Source of the DNA: Symbiodinium natans
Lineage: Eukaryota; Sar; Dinophyceae; Suessiales; Symbiodiniaceae
NCBI GenBank assembly: GCA_905221605.1
Contig: CAJNDS010001347.1
Span: 594,501-658,500, forward strand
Length of the DNA: 64,000 nucleotides
Direction: 5' to 3'
The notes beneath the pieces were generated by a model. The model was not told the DNA's origin. It was given only the letters and a program-made list of their open reading frames with translations, and ran no database searches. This document shows positions 35,860 through 54,321 of the stretch, one piece after another; position 1 is the stretch's first letter, and each line of letters starts with the position of its first letter. A program made the translations under genes and the position numbers.

Positions 35860-37020
35860 TTCAGGGGTTCTTATATTATTCCTTATTATGTTTTAGGCTG
35901 CCTATTAAATTTAATAATACTCCTGTTCACTTTAACGGGACTCCTTATTTAATTAATAAGACTCCTAATCATGTTACTAGCATTCTAAGTGATCTTCAAT
36001 GGCAATGGGATTCCTGTATTTGTTTAATGGGGTTCGTATTAGATTTTAAAGGATGCCTGTTAAAGGACTTTATTGGGTTTAATATTGATTCCTATTCATT
36101 TTAATCAAATGCCAAATAATTGGAATACGATTCTGAGTAATTGTAATAGCATTCTTCTTCCTAGTTAGTCTTAATAAAAGTCTTAGAATTTTAATAAGCT
36201 TCATAACAAATTTATACATATTCCTATGAATTTCAATAGGCTTCTTATTCATTTTCATAAGATGTCTTACAATTTCTAATTGGGTTCCTTTTGCTTTGAC
36301 AAGCTTCCTATTCATTTAAAAAGGCTTCTGATTAATTGGAATAGGCTTCGTACTCATTTTAACAGGGTTTCTCATTCATGTTGACAGGGTTCCTAATAAT
36401 GTTCATAGGATTCCTACTAGATTCCACAGTGCTCCGATTATGTTTTTAAATCCTGTTCCCTATTCATTTCAATTGGACTCGAAGTAATGTTATTGTAACT
36501 CTCATTTGTTTTATTAGCAATCCTGTTATTTAAATGTTTTAATAGGGTTTATTATAATTCTAACAGTACGACTCTTATTGTTTTAAGTTTTGAAGGGTTT
36601 TATAGAACTTTATTGGCTCCTCTTAATCCTTTAATAGGATTCATCTTCATGTTACACAGATTCCTGTTACTCTTAAAAAGAATTCATAGATTCTTTTGTA
36701 GGGTTCCTATTAATTTTAATAGCATTCCTATGAATTCAAAAGGGTTCCTATTCATTTGAATGGCCTTCCTATGGTTCCTCTGAATTTAGGACGCCAAGAA
36801 ATTTTAATAGGAGCTTCTACGTATTTCAACCAGGTTCTTATTAATTGTACTAGGATTCTTACTAAGTTTTCACAAAAAGACTCGTCTTAATTTCAATAGG
36901 GTTCTCATTCATTTTAATGGGGTTCCTATTGATTTAAATAGGATTCCTATTGAACTCATACGAAGCCTATGAATCCCAATAAACTTAATAGGAACCCAAG
37001 TAAAACTAAGAGCAATCTTA
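35860..37020. repeat. degenerate 21-bp satellite, copy B
   Basis: This stretch aligns with 33.36-34.36 kb at an offset of about 2.5 kb: TTAATGGGGTTCGTATTA occurs at about 33543 and 36023. The same 21-bp words recur throughout. Copies A and B occupy the same relative place in the two composite elements. Confidence 0.8.
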
Positions 37021-37880
37021 TTAAAATTAATAGCAATCCACGATGTCGAGCAAATTGTTCAGGTCCTTACAGCATGCGTCCTTCTCACATCTGTCTGCAT
37101 CTTTCATTGCGAACACAAAGCCGTACTAATCGAAAAAAAATATGCTCTATTGTGTGTTAACGTGTCTGGCTACTGTGTGCAGCTATGCTGTCCGTCGCGC
37201 CCTCAGCCCTTTTTTTGCTTCCGGGGTCTGTAGGGGGGGGGTGAGCATATATATATATATATATATATGCGTGTGTGTGTGTGTGTGTGCGCTTGTTTGG
37301 TTGTTGTTTGTTTCGTCGTATTGGTTGTGTGTGTTTTCATTATATACGCCAATGGCGGCGAGGGGGGTCTTGTTGTTGGTACTTGAATGTCTCAAAGATG
37401 AAGAAATAGACATGTAGATATCTATATATAGACGGAGATATGGTTGTGTCCGCAATCAAATTCAACCAGGAACTTATACAGAGAGAGAGAGACTGAGAGC
37501 TGTCCACCCTCTCGGAAATGCTGCTCTGAGCTTTGTCGCACGTAATCACAAACAAGGGAGAAAGGCCCCCAGGAAAAACAAAAATGGCCTTCTGGCCAAA
37601 CTATCCTCGAGAGCACCGTAAGGCAATGCGAAATGAATTTAGCGCGTTCAATGAGACATGCGTGTTTCGGAAGAGAAGATCCAGGGGCAAGGAGGGAGGG
37701 CGGGACCACTCATGTGTTTTCAACCTCTTTTTAAAGCTCGTTTTGGGGTCTTCCCCCCTTGGCCTCGAAGCGCACCCCACCTTTGGCGGGAAGATGCGGG
37801 TCCTTCGGCAGAAAAGGAGACTGAGGCTCTGTGGGCTCTGGCTTCAGCCTAACACTGAACGTCACTGAACGTCACTGAAC
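37021..37880. other. right flank of element 2 and unassigned sequence
   Basis: After the element end a (TG)n tract (37269-37290) and a GA-rich stretch follow. No gene is recognised. A 10-bp repeat of about four copies of CACTGAACGT starts at about 37852 and runs past 37900. Confidence 0.5.
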
Positions 37881-37881
37881 G

Positions 37882-38617
37882 TCAGTGAACATCACCGAAC
37901 ATACTGAACTTCCTCTCGCTGATCCCATTCCAATCCCCAAATGTCGCGCGGGAGTTCCTCGGGGCCTGTGCCGGCAGCCAGATGCCGCCTGAAGAGCGGA
38001 CGTTGAAAGGCTTGTGACTTGCAGCATGAACGAAGTCGCTCATGGTCTTGATGGCTCTGGGGCCTGGGGACAGCACCCTTCCTTAGGAGGTGAGTCGGCA
38101 CTCTGGGCATCCCGCGTCGCCAATTTTGTTGCCTGGTTGGCCTGCCATCTTCTGCAACAGCTAGTGGCAACTTTCGAGTTTCGAGCAACAATGGCAATAT
38201 GTGAGTTCTTGTGAAGTGGGCACTGGCCGTTTTTGCTGCCAGGCCCAGATACCCTCTCTTTCCCGCAACATCCGATGCCTCTAGCATGACTGCCCATAGC
38301 ACAACCTGAGCGAAAACATGTGCACGTGCTTGGACAGGGTTGGACGGATATCTTGACCCAGGACAACATGTCAGTGGGAATAAGCGAAAGAAACTCGGAC
38401 AGCGTTCTGAACCTTCAATTTCCTCATCTTAGCAACGCTCCAAAGCTCCTCACCTTCGAATGCTCAAGCTTGCTGCCCTGTCCTCTATTCTTCCTCTCCA
38501 GTCTTTCTGCAAAATTCCCGTGGTCCGCACCACAAAGACCAGTGTCACCACAAAGGAGAGACTGAGAACGCACGCCCCGGGCCTGGGAGAAGGAATTCGA
38601 AGGTCCGACATCTTCAT
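37882..38617 (-). CDS. possible type II single-pass membrane protein, intron-containing
   Basis: A first exon at 38617-38454 reads MKMSDLRIPSPRPG, then a hydrophobic anchor (CVLSLSFVVTLVFVV), then basic RTTGILQKDWRGRIEDR. It ends at GAAG|GTGAGG, a strong GT donor. AG dinucleotides that could accept a spliced leader lie shortly upstream of the ATG. Later coding-like pieces on the same strand are VVLWAVMLEASDVAGKR near 38.27 kb and AIKTMSDFVHAASHKPFNV near 38.04 kb, the latter running to a stop at 37882 inside a 10-bp repeat. No family is recognised and the joining of these pieces is not proven. Confidence 0.4.
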
Positions 38618-39854
38618 GATCCCTTCACTACTTGCCTGCATTTTTGCGATTGTAACACCTGTTTGGTGCTGGTCTGGCTTTGCAGGAAGACTATTGCCTG
38701 CTCGAGAAGCAGCACCAAAGAAACTGCGTGCCGATAATTGATGGAGGGTCAAGCCAGGCTCAACCGAAGCAATAACATGCAGCAACCTGACAAGAGTGAT
38801 GCCGGATGAAACACCCATGCAACCTCACCCGGCTGAGCAGAAGCAAAGTGGATGCCAAGCAGGCTTGCCAGTGCTGACATCTTGGACGTCTCATAGCACC
38901 TCGGAATGTTCCTGCGCTTCGCGCGAGAACAAACAAACTTGTTAAAACAAAACCTCATAAGTACGTCCACACCGGCCCATCCTGAGGCTGATTCATTTAC
39001 ATCCAAATGCCTTCGGCACCCACCCACCCCGTCAGTCTAGCAACGCAGTTACTAGAAGTATGCAGTATGCCCAACAATCCGGGACAGCTAGTTCTTCGGC
39101 CGTGGACACCGGATCGGGTGGACAGCGATCTAAACCCTCAGCGGGGCTGTTGAATTCGTGCAGTCAGCGTGGCATACTCCAAGGCCAGGCACCCTCAGTG
39201 CAACCTTTTCTGAGGTGCTCCTTGAACTGTTTGCCACCTCCTCACCAACAGTTGGCAAGAGGGGCGAGATTCCGCAAGGGTGAGAGCTGACTCGCACCAA
39301 TTCTACCGACTCCCTAACCCCCGCCTGCCCCTCGAAAAAGCATGGCCCACATTGCCCATACTCTCAACACTCTACTCTCAAAGCCTCAAGGGCGGTTCAA
39401 GCGCTTGGAGAGAAAGCCCTTCTTCGATGTCACATTCCTCGTGCGTGGAGCGGCATCAGAGATATCGGGAGGTAGGGTTGCTCGGGGATCTTACATAACC
39501 AATTGCCCTGGACCGATCTGGTGCATTCACCATCCATTCGCCCCTTACTGCCGTTACTGCCCCGACTTGCTGCAATGAGTCGTGCCATGCAGGTCGCGGT
39601 CCCTCACCTTCAGGGCAGACACTCAGTTGCAATAAACATTAGAGTCGGAGAGCTAATTCAAGTTGCATTTAGGTGCGGCCAAGAGGGACCGGCAAGCCAG
39701 AACACACACCTGGTCAGCCGCCTCGAGAAAAGTCTCCGGCTTTTCATGCGCATGCTTTGCCACCGCGAAACCCAGGCGCTTGTTCCTCGTTTCACAGGTG
39801 CTCAAGGTTTGCCTTGAGCTTCGGGTGTAGGATTCGATTGATTGTTACACAACT
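38618..39854. other. intergenic stretch with no recognised gene
   Basis: It separates the possible membrane protein gene from the 3' end of the aspartyl protease gene. No motif was found on either strand. Confidence 0.45.
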
Positions 39855-46754
<6,900 letters not shown>

Positions 46755-47429
46755 ATTTGGGAGTTTCCTCGGATCACTCCGAGGGAGCTTCGTCCAGCGC
46801 GGTGTTTGGCTTTTGGGGGACTCACAGCTGGACATCCACCTGAGCGCTCCAAACCCCGCATGCCTTTCATGTCTGCAACCCCAAAACTCGCACGGGCAAA
46901 ACTTTGTAAGGCATGCCCAGGCACGGTACCGGAAGCGTAGAAGGCTAGTATAGGGTAGTAGATCTTTGGGGAGGCCGAGCGTCCCACATGTAAAGCGTGG
47001 CTTGAGCCCCAGTGCCAGAGCACATCTGGATAAGATGCGAAACTTGCAGAAGACCGACGATGCTACTGCATTACACTGCATTCTTCACTCACTTGGAATT
47101 TGAACAGCTGCCAGCATCGAGGCTTGTGCCAGGCTATGATGTCGCGCGTCCTCCGTGCAGCTGTGGATGAAACCAACGACAAGAGAGCCTGAGCGCAACG
47201 TCTTTCTGCAGAATGCCAGCAGTGCCAAGAATTCCCAGCGTGAACAGCGTTTTAGACTGTGACGGCCTGCTGTTTCGGTGCTTCAGGCTTCTACGTCCAA
47301 TATGCGCGCACCGCAACTGCCATCATGCCGAAGGCCTGTGTGACCCTGTACCCCTCCACGCAACATGGGAGCTGAGGTCGTCTCAAAAGGCGTGGTAGCA
47401 TTGCTGAAAGAAGTGGGGTCTCTCCTGGG

Positions 47430-48250
47430 CAAGCACTAACCTGCACACCCTTTGCGAACTGCCACTGCAGCCTCTTCGTGGCGTGCATCTTCGTGGCGTG
47501 CATGTCAACGTAAACGTTAGACACCACAAAAACAACGAAACAAACTAGAAGCAACTGCAGATAGTGCTGGTGAAGGCGCTTAACTCCTGACGGACCTGGC
47601 TCAGAATCCTAAGCAAACCTTTCATTGTAGCGACCAACCTTCTCAAGTCCAATGTACGTAGTGATAGGCAACGGAGAAAGCAGCTCTCAACTCGAGTCCG
47701 ATGAGGGCCAAGCCAGCTAATGCCAGACTCAAGGGCCTGGCGCCAGACCACATGATGCGCAGAATTGGATTGCGTCCCCTAGCTCACGCACATGCTCCGG
47801 ACCTAGCAGCAGCTAGCAGTCTAGAGTCCAGAACCTATCCTGCATATCCTCCCCACGCCATCCGCAAGCAGCGACGGGCTGACCGAAAACAGGGACAGTC
47901 TGGGAGGGTGAAGATCTGGAGACAGCTCTTGATCCCGCTGCCTGAGCAGACGGAAGAAGACCTGGGGGCCCTCGTCGCAGCCATGGATGACTTAATGACA
48001 CTCAATAGATACTGATAGGGTTGAGAAGGGACCAGACCTTTGAAGCAATATGACTCGCAGTGACTCGCATCTGGTGGCAAGCACTGCTGGGCCCCCCAGC
48101 AGTGTGAGCGACTTCTGCAGCAGCGAGAACCTCAGAGACCAAGATCATGGTTGCCTGACAAGCATCCAAGCCTTCAAGGACCATTTTCCTGAAAAAACTT
48201 AGCCCCTCAGTAGCACGCTCCAATGCAGCGTCGGCATCTGCCAGGTCCGG
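47430..48250 (-). other. possible exons of an unrecognised helical protein
   Basis: Minus-strand frames with helix-like composition follow one another: ADAALERATEGLSFFRKMVL (near 48.2 kb), LRTLDLRRLVATMKGLLRIL (near 47.62 kb), and a segment MHATKMHATKRLQWQFAKG with an internal 15-bp duplication that ends at GTGCAG|GTTAGTG, a good GT donor, near 47.44 kb. They may be exons of one gene upstream of the aspartyl protease. No motif identifies it. Confidence 0.27.
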
Positions 48251-51200
48251 AACCTGTCATCTCTTACCCCTGTCCCTCCACCCAGCTTCGGCTGCTTCGC
48301 AGACCTGCCCACTCCCATTAGGTCGTCTGGTCAGGCACTAAGAGCTTGTTCACAGTTCTTATGGCGTTCGTGGAGTGTTGCGGCAGCTCCGCATGTATAC
48401 GAATACACAGCCGGGCACGTCCTCCATCGGGTCCAGGACCGCGCCATCACAGCCGCTGAACTGGGCCTCTCGTGTGCCACGTGTGCTCTGTGAGTCGCAA
48501 GCATGCCACCGGCTCCTGACCTGGACCTTCCCCGTCACACTCCAGGGAAAACTCCGAAACCTCAACCCTCAGCTCATAAATAGCAAAGCTGTGTCAGTTC
48601 CAGCTGAGTGGACGACCACTGAAGAAATGAAACATAAGGATACCTCAGCACTCGCAGTGTTCCTCTCGCTGCCTGGAAAACTTGCCCCCCCAAACAAATC
48701 TAGTGGCACCCATCTATACTTTCCCACCGGACCGATTTGCTCTGGTGCTGCGGGCGATTAACAAAGATGCCACCGAATTTCCTTTGGCGGTGGCGTTTAC
48801 AGTTGCTTTGCCTTTACCCTTCCCGTGTTGCTCAGAAGACCAGAAACAAAAAAGTAAAGGTCACGAAGCGATGGTTTCCACTCCGTGCTCAGTTTTCGAT
48901 GGCATTGTTGAGGCCTTCTGTCACTCCTTCCTTTCTTGTTTCGGTACCGCGAGAACGGTTCTTGGACTCAAGCCTTATCTGAACTCGATGTTGCTGCATG
49001 CTGCCACCCCTTTGCCTCGCTGCACGACATAAGCAGGGGCTCTCCAGATGTCTCATGATGTCTAGATGACCCGTACTGCAGCGCGGATGGACAGGGAAAA
49101 CCTCCGCAGGTCCCTCAGCGCAGCAGCCACGGGGGACGCCGAGACTGAAATGGGACGCAAAACCAACCTCAAGGGGGCACGTCGACCTTGAGTGGGAGCA
49201 GTGCGAGCGCGGGCCGTCAGAAGAAGGATCATTAGCCGGCTACCATAAATCCAATCGCCGATGGATCCTAGTGACTATGTTGGACTGGCATGGCACTCTT
49301 TCAGTGTCTTACCCTTGGTCGATCAGGAGCCTCGAACTCACGGCTTAACGCTTTCTTCGTCTCAGTTCTTTCTTTCTGTGCTGGTACAAACCACCTGGCG
49401 GTGCCCTCACACTGTGGCCGCACTGTGGCCCGCGCGAGCACACCGGGGATCCATCGGCTCATCTTCCGTCCTCGCAAGTCGGAGCAGACTCGAGCTTTGT
49501 GGCTCAGCTTCACACCTTCGCATGCACATGCACCCTCTTCTCACCCTCTTCTCTCCCACCGCGCTGAAACAAGGACGAGGCGAATGAAGTGGGGCTTCTG
49601 TATCGAAGGACAGTCACCATTTGCTGGACCTTAGAGATGGCACTTTCAACCCTTGGACGGCTCCAAGCCAGTACGGATCTCTGGGTCGCCGGCCGTTGCC
49701 AACAAACAGCGAGCTGAGGGAGGAAAACAGCCAAAAAAGAGCCAGATGACAACGGCAGCGATGGGAACGTATCGGTGCTGTGATGCAGCAAATTGTGGCA
49801 GATGACTGGGAAATGACCTGATCGTGCTAAACACTGTTGCCACGGCCACAGGTTCGCAGGCTCGCAGGTCAGTGAAACGCGTGTTGTAATGGTACTCGTG
49901 CCATCACCCCATCCAACAATTCGTTGGACAAGCCAGCTCGAGATCAGTCTGGAAGGATTGAAAGGTATCCAGGAGTGCGGCTAAGCCGCATTAAGCCGCA
50001 CTACGCTTTTTGCCTGCTTCCTGCATGAGTCATGGAGATCCTTGCTTTTACGACAAACGTGCTTCGGGCAGCTGACCCAGTATCCTATGTTTCCCGTTTT
50101 CCAGTTTAGTTTCAGCACAGGGTACAGACTGCGTGAGGCCTCCAAGAACTCACGCTGTACTAAATGCCGGAGGTCCAAAGGCGTGCGTGAGGTGCATGAA
50201 GCCCTATTCAGCTCCTTCTTTGGACCCAGCTGGCTCCGCAGATGCAAATCTGATAGGGGTGGCTACGTCCAGCTTCGGCACCAGCTGGGCCAGGAGGGCG
50301 AAACTTTGAGGGCGGAGGGCACAGTCTATCGGAGACCGCACTATGTCGGCCGGACTTCGGCCGGATGTCGGCCATTCTGCCAAAAAAAATGCAGACGCTG
50401 CTCCCGGATCAGCTTGGCTGGTAAGGAGTTAAACAGTGCCAGCAAACGGTCCCACATACTAAAACCTGGTAGCTGGCAGTCCACCTTTCACCGCTCCGAT
50501 TTTGAAGCAGTCGTGAACCATTTTTCTGATTGCTAGCTTTCGACAAGATGGCCACACACATCAGCCATGGCTTCTCGCAGCACCGCGACGGTTTCACCTT
50601 GAGCGAACGGGCATGCTTTTCTTGCCACCGTCCTGCGGAGATGGAATCTAGCTCTAGAAGGAAAGGCGAGAAGGCAATGGCACAACTCGAGCTATGTACC
50701 TGTTAGCCAGTCGAAAAACCTGCTGCACCTCCCGCAGTGCTGAGAAGTCTTTGCTTGAACAAATTACACGTCACGCCCTTCAAGTCCGACGACAATGTGG
50801 CAGATCTGAGGTTGTAGCGGTGGCCATACTTCTGAGCACACCTGAAGGGCGAACATCCGAAACTCAGAGATGATAACAACCGGAGATTTCCATTGACATG
50901 GAAATCTTTGTTTGGGAAACATGCAACCAAAGGCGTCCAATTACTAGTTGAACCTGCAATGCTCGGGATGAAACTGTCGAGTTGATGCACTTTTTGTGTG
51001 GTAGCAGGTAAAAGTGGCCACATACTTTGGCCAACATTCGGACCAAGTACACATCCCTGAAAAACGACAGCTAGTAGCTAGTGTAAGGGCATTTTGTTTT
51101 GCTACCTTTTCCTTTGTGCTTGGTCCTTGTTCTTTCGGGCGAAGGGGGGTGGCCTGTATAGGACAAAGTTTTGAGTAGAACCTCCATTTCGCCTGTATTG

Positions 51201-51697
51201 TTTCTTTGGCATCCTATACTACATCCATTTTTGCACTGATCAGGGAAACCTAAATCCTTTATACCATACTTTAAACGGACAACCGATATTTCCTCCATGT
51301 AAGAAAAAGTATTTCCGCTGTATGTGCACCCCACACCTCCGTGGCCTCTGTACAGAGGAGATCTCTCAGTTTCCCCTATGGGTTTTTGAAAAGACTCCAT
51401 CTCCTCGACGTTGTAAAAGAAGCGGAAGCCTGTACTTCCTCTACGGGTATGATGGACGCGGAAAACTCACATGATGCGTTTGGAAGGACTTATGTGGGCT
51501 ATGAAGGACTGTCCATTCGGAAAAAGCCCGGGGGGACTTTTGGAGGGCTCGGGGAGAAGGGGGCCCAGGCCCCGTTCGAAATCGCAACTCGTATCATAGG
51601 TTGTTTTCGAAGGAAGGTCAACTGATTACACGGCATTCTTTCAGGCAAGTTGACACGGCTTGGGGGGGTCAAGCCCCCCCCTAGACTTGAAACACAC

Positions 51698-51835
51698 TCG
51701 CTTGGAAAGGACTCTCATGTCTTTTTTTCACGCGGCCCCTCTTGTCCAGGGGAAGAAGTTTGCAAACACAATGCCCGCACAACGAAAGGATTCGAATGCT
51801 TTTCGAAGGAGTGATGGGTTTAGAAAGGACTCATA
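51698..51835. repeat. dispersed repeat related to 28.48 kb
   Basis: It carries CTCGCTTGGAAAGGACTC and, about 120 bp on, TTTAGAAAGGACTCATAGG, matching words found in the 28.4-28.7 kb region. Confidence 0.65.
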
Positions 51836-52369
51836 GGGCCTTTGAAGGAATATCACTTGATGGGCACGACATTCTTTGAAGAAAGTTCAAAAAAAAAACA
51901 CCACCTTTCGCAAAACGACATGGGGATTCGTATCTCAAAAGAAGCCCTAGGAAGGAAGCTCGTTGTGGGAAACAGTCTAGTCCAAGACTGTTGCATGTCG
52001 TATACCCTTCGTACTTACGACCCTAACCTACACCGGCTGACACCTGTAAGACCACATGGCCCTAATTGCTACTTACTCACAATGTCTGTTGCACTGAAGC
52101 CCCGAACTGGAGGGCAGTGCGGCCGGCTGGAGTCTTGACCTGCCCCAGGAGCACTTAAGGCTTAAGGTCTGGGATGCTATGGCTATGGGTATTTTGGGTA
52201 CATGGTGCAACATCCAAGAGAAGGGTTGGGGCATGAATGCTGGCGCGCATCTGGGCGTTGGCTTGCAAGAGTTTAAGTGTTCATGAATGTTCCCCGCATC
52301 AACTCGTGTCTTCAGGTGAACATTTGTTATCATGGAAGACCCAGGCCCAGATACAGAAACACCCCGAAG

Positions 52370-53030
52370 CCTTGACCCATTCCAACTGCAGAGGCCGGAA
52401 CTCTGCAACTTCCAAAATTTCCTCTGATTGCTTAGCCTCGAGAAGTTCCGGCCGCACCAGAAGCTTCACGATGCCCGCGTGCCCGTTCCTCGGCATCCAC
52501 AACATTGTATGTCGTATTATGTCGTTCACCGGCTGCGAGACTTTTGAAAGTTGGCCAGAAAACTGAGAAAAGCGGGTGCGCGCTTGCAAAGTTCTAAGTA
52601 GCTGAAGAACAACTACTCCTGCTGAACACAAGTGAGCTTTGATGTTGTCACTTCCAACGTATATAAAACGCCTCTTGCTAGCACAGAGCCTAACCGCCTT
52701 TTTGGTGTTCATCCAGAACCCTGTGAGATGCTGCCCCCTTCCAAAAAGCTACATCATTCAAAGCAAAGCCAACTGAGGGCCACCACCGCACAGCCAGCAG
52801 AAAGCTGCACCACCCACCTCAAAATACAGGGCAGTGAGTCAAACAGCTGCTTCCTCTGCAGGCCCAGAGCTATGCTAGTAGCATCCAGATGCAAGTTGAC
52901 GAGGGTGCGCATGGCTGCAACAGGAGTAAGAGTTCCCACTACCAGCACGCATCGGTATAGTTGGGACCCATCACGAAGAGAGGCCACGTTTTTCGCCGCC
53001 GCGACGAGCGGGGCAGGATCTGCATGAGCT
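52370..53030 (-). CDS. ankyrin-repeat exon fragments downstream of sdhB
   Basis: Two minus-strand segments resemble ankyrin helices: ADPAPLVAAAKNVASLRDG followed by TPVAAMRTLVNLHLDATS (about 53.02-52.85 kb), and NGHAGIVKLLVRPELLEAK (about 52.51-52.44 kb). They continue the ankyrin exon series seen from 62.4 to 54.3 kb on the same strand, with the single-exon sdhB gene lying between. They may belong to the same gene, to a second one, or to a decayed copy. Boundaries are approximate. Confidence 0.4.
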
Positions 53031-53234
53031 GGCTCATCGCAGTAGCACCAAGAACTCTGTACACAGACAACTTTGCTGACAAACCTCTATCGCAAAACAT
53101 TCGTAATCACAACCAGCTTCTCCTCGGGAACCTGTGGACATCCACAGAGTGTCACCAAGGATCATGCCTTGCCAGCTTCGCACTCAACAGCCTGGGAAGA
53201 GGGGCGCTAGTTCGCACCCGAAAATGCGAGACAA

Positions 53235-53275
53235 TGTTCACAGGCGTTCACAGGCGTTCACAGGCGTCCACAGCT
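53235..53275. repeat. 10-bp tandem repeat (TTCACAGGCG)n
   Basis: About four copies of TTCACAGGCG end some ten bases before the sdhB stop codon on the minus-strand 3' side. They would lie in its 3' untranslated region. Confidence 0.85.
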
Positions 53276-53285
53276 TACATGTACA

Positions 53286-54158
53286 TCACATGTACATCAT
53301 GCCGGACTCGCGGCCCTTGTTCTGGACGATCTGCTCCGTCATCATGGACTTCCAGCCGTCCTTGTACGTCTCGGCCACTTGCTCTTTGAGGTGGACGATG
53401 GCCTTGGCAGGGTCCAGGCCCTTGGGGCAGCAGTTGGTGCAGTTCATGATGCCATGGCAGCGGTACAGCTTCATGGTGTCGTTGACCCAGGCCAAGCGCT
53501 CCTCGGTGAACTGATCGCGTGAGTCTGCGATCCAGCGATAGGCCTGCATCAACACGGCCGGGCCCAGGTAGTATTCGGGATTCCACCAGTAAGATGGGCA
53601 CGACGTCATACAGCATGCGCAAAGAATGCATTCATACATGCCATCGAGCTTTGCTCGGTCCTCACGGCTCTGGAAGTACTCCTTCTCTCCCTTCGCTTTT
53701 GTATCCTTTCGCTTGAGCCATGGTTCGATTGACTTGTACTGGTTGTAGAAGTTCGTGAGGTCCGGCACCAAGTCCTTCACCACATACGTGTGGGGCAAGG
53801 GCTGGATCTCAATGGCCTGCGCGCTCGGCTCGATGTACAGGAGACACGCCAAGCCGTTCTTGCCGTTGATGTTCATGGCGCACGATCCGCAAATGCCTTC
53901 ACGGCAAGATCTGCGAAAGGTCAGCGTGGCATCGACCTCATCCTTGATCTTGACCAACGCATCCAAGATCATGGGGCCGCAGGCCTTCAAATCGATCGTG
54001 TAGTTTTGCAGAAACGGCTTGGCCTGCTTGTCCGGGTCGTAACGGTAAATTGCAAACGACTGCGGCTGCGCAATGGCCGAGAACTGTCGCAGCGGGCCCC
54101 GCGAGGCATGGCCCAAGGCGCGGGGAGCAAGGGACCGCAGCGACGCAGCAAGGGGCAT
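53286..54158 (-). CDS. sdhB: succinate dehydrogenase iron-sulfur subunit, mitochondrial
   Basis: This is a 290-residue single-exon protein. It is the Fe-S subunit of complex II, passing electrons from the flavoprotein to ubiquinone at the inner mitochondrial membrane. The N-terminus ([20 protein letters not shown], then GPLRQFS) is Arg-rich and lacks acidic residues, as a mitochondrial presequence should be. The 2Fe-2S ligands are C85, C90, C93 and C105 ([12 protein letters not shown], then GLAC). The 4Fe-4S and 3Fe-4S clusters use [12 protein letters not shown] (177-188) and [17 protein letters not shown] (234-250). All expected cysteines are present and the length is normal. I chose the ATG at 54158 because a pyrimidine-rich tract and CTGTACAG lie six bases upstream, a likely leader acceptor; an in-frame ATG at 54260 lies upstream of that acceptor. 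No introns, unlike the ankyrin exons on either side. Confidence 0.97.
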   Translation of the reverse strand: MPLAASLRSLAPRALGHASRGPLRQFSAIAQPQSFAIYRYDPDKQAKPFLQNYTIDLKACGPMILDALVKIKDEVDATLTFRRSCREGICGSCAMNINGKNGLACLLYIEPSAQAIEIQPLPHTYVVKDLVPDLTNFYNQYKSIEPWLKRKDTKAKGEKEYFQSREDRAKLDGMYECILCACCMTSCPSYWWNPEYYLGPAVLMQAYRWIADSRDQFTEERLAWVNDTMKLYRCHGIMNCTNCCPKGLDPAKAIVHLKEQVAETYKDGWKSMMTEQIVQNKGRESGMMYM

Positions 54159-54192
54159 CGTCGGCTGTACAGGTGCGAGAAAACCAAGTCTA
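54159..54192 (-). promoter_or_regulatory. candidate spliced-leader acceptor of sdhB
   Basis: On the minus strand a T/C-rich run (TTGGTTTTCTCGCACCTGTA) ends in CAG six bases before the chosen start codon. Dinoflagellate mRNAs receive a trans-spliced leader at such sites. The leader itself is not encoded nearby as far as I can see. Confidence 0.45.
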
Positions 54193-54321
54193 CAAACGCT
54201 GTGCTGGTTTGCCCTTTGCGCGGGAGCATGCGGCAATGCAAAGCGAGTATCGTGTGCCAAGCCTACTCACTCAACGTTCGGTGGCTCCACGTTGCTCGGT
54301 TACATGCATCACCTGGGCAAC

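Larger units (their letters stand above)
34740..37268. mobile_element. composite element 2 with inverted [TA]n/poly-C ends
   Basis: The left end is ATATATATGGTCA, eleven C, then TCGACAGACCCCGGAAG (34763-34805). The right end (37218-37262) is its inverted copy: CTTCCGGGGTCTGTA, nine G, then TGAGCATATATA. Inside are a 102-bp hairpin array (34.85-35.85 kb), a second copy of the 21-bp satellite (35.86-37.02 kb), and the block CAATCCACGAT...TTGTTCAGGTC (about 37.03-37.06 kb) also found in element 1. The order of parts matches element 1, while the end sequences internal to the C-run differ. No protein is encoded. Confidence 0.5.
46755..52300. other. gene-poor stretch with unassigned coding-like pieces
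   Basis: No family is recognised. Short protein-like frames occur on the minus strand near 47.45-48.25 kb (separate entry) and near 50.2-50.35 kb, and on the plus strand near 48.65-48.85 kb. A hairpin made of G7 and C8 lies at about 51662-51683, and the dispersed AAAGGACTC repeat is at 51.70-51.83 kb. Confidence 0.35.

Noticed and set aside
34512-36104. 530-codon open frame and overlapping 312- and 233-codon minus frames
   Set aside because: They follow the 102-bp tandem repeat, whose period is a multiple of three; all are low-complexity and mutually exclusive.
52754-52987. stand-alone hydrophobic minus-strand protein
   Set aside because: The frame continues upstream as an ankyrin-like segment, so it is treated as part of that exon series.
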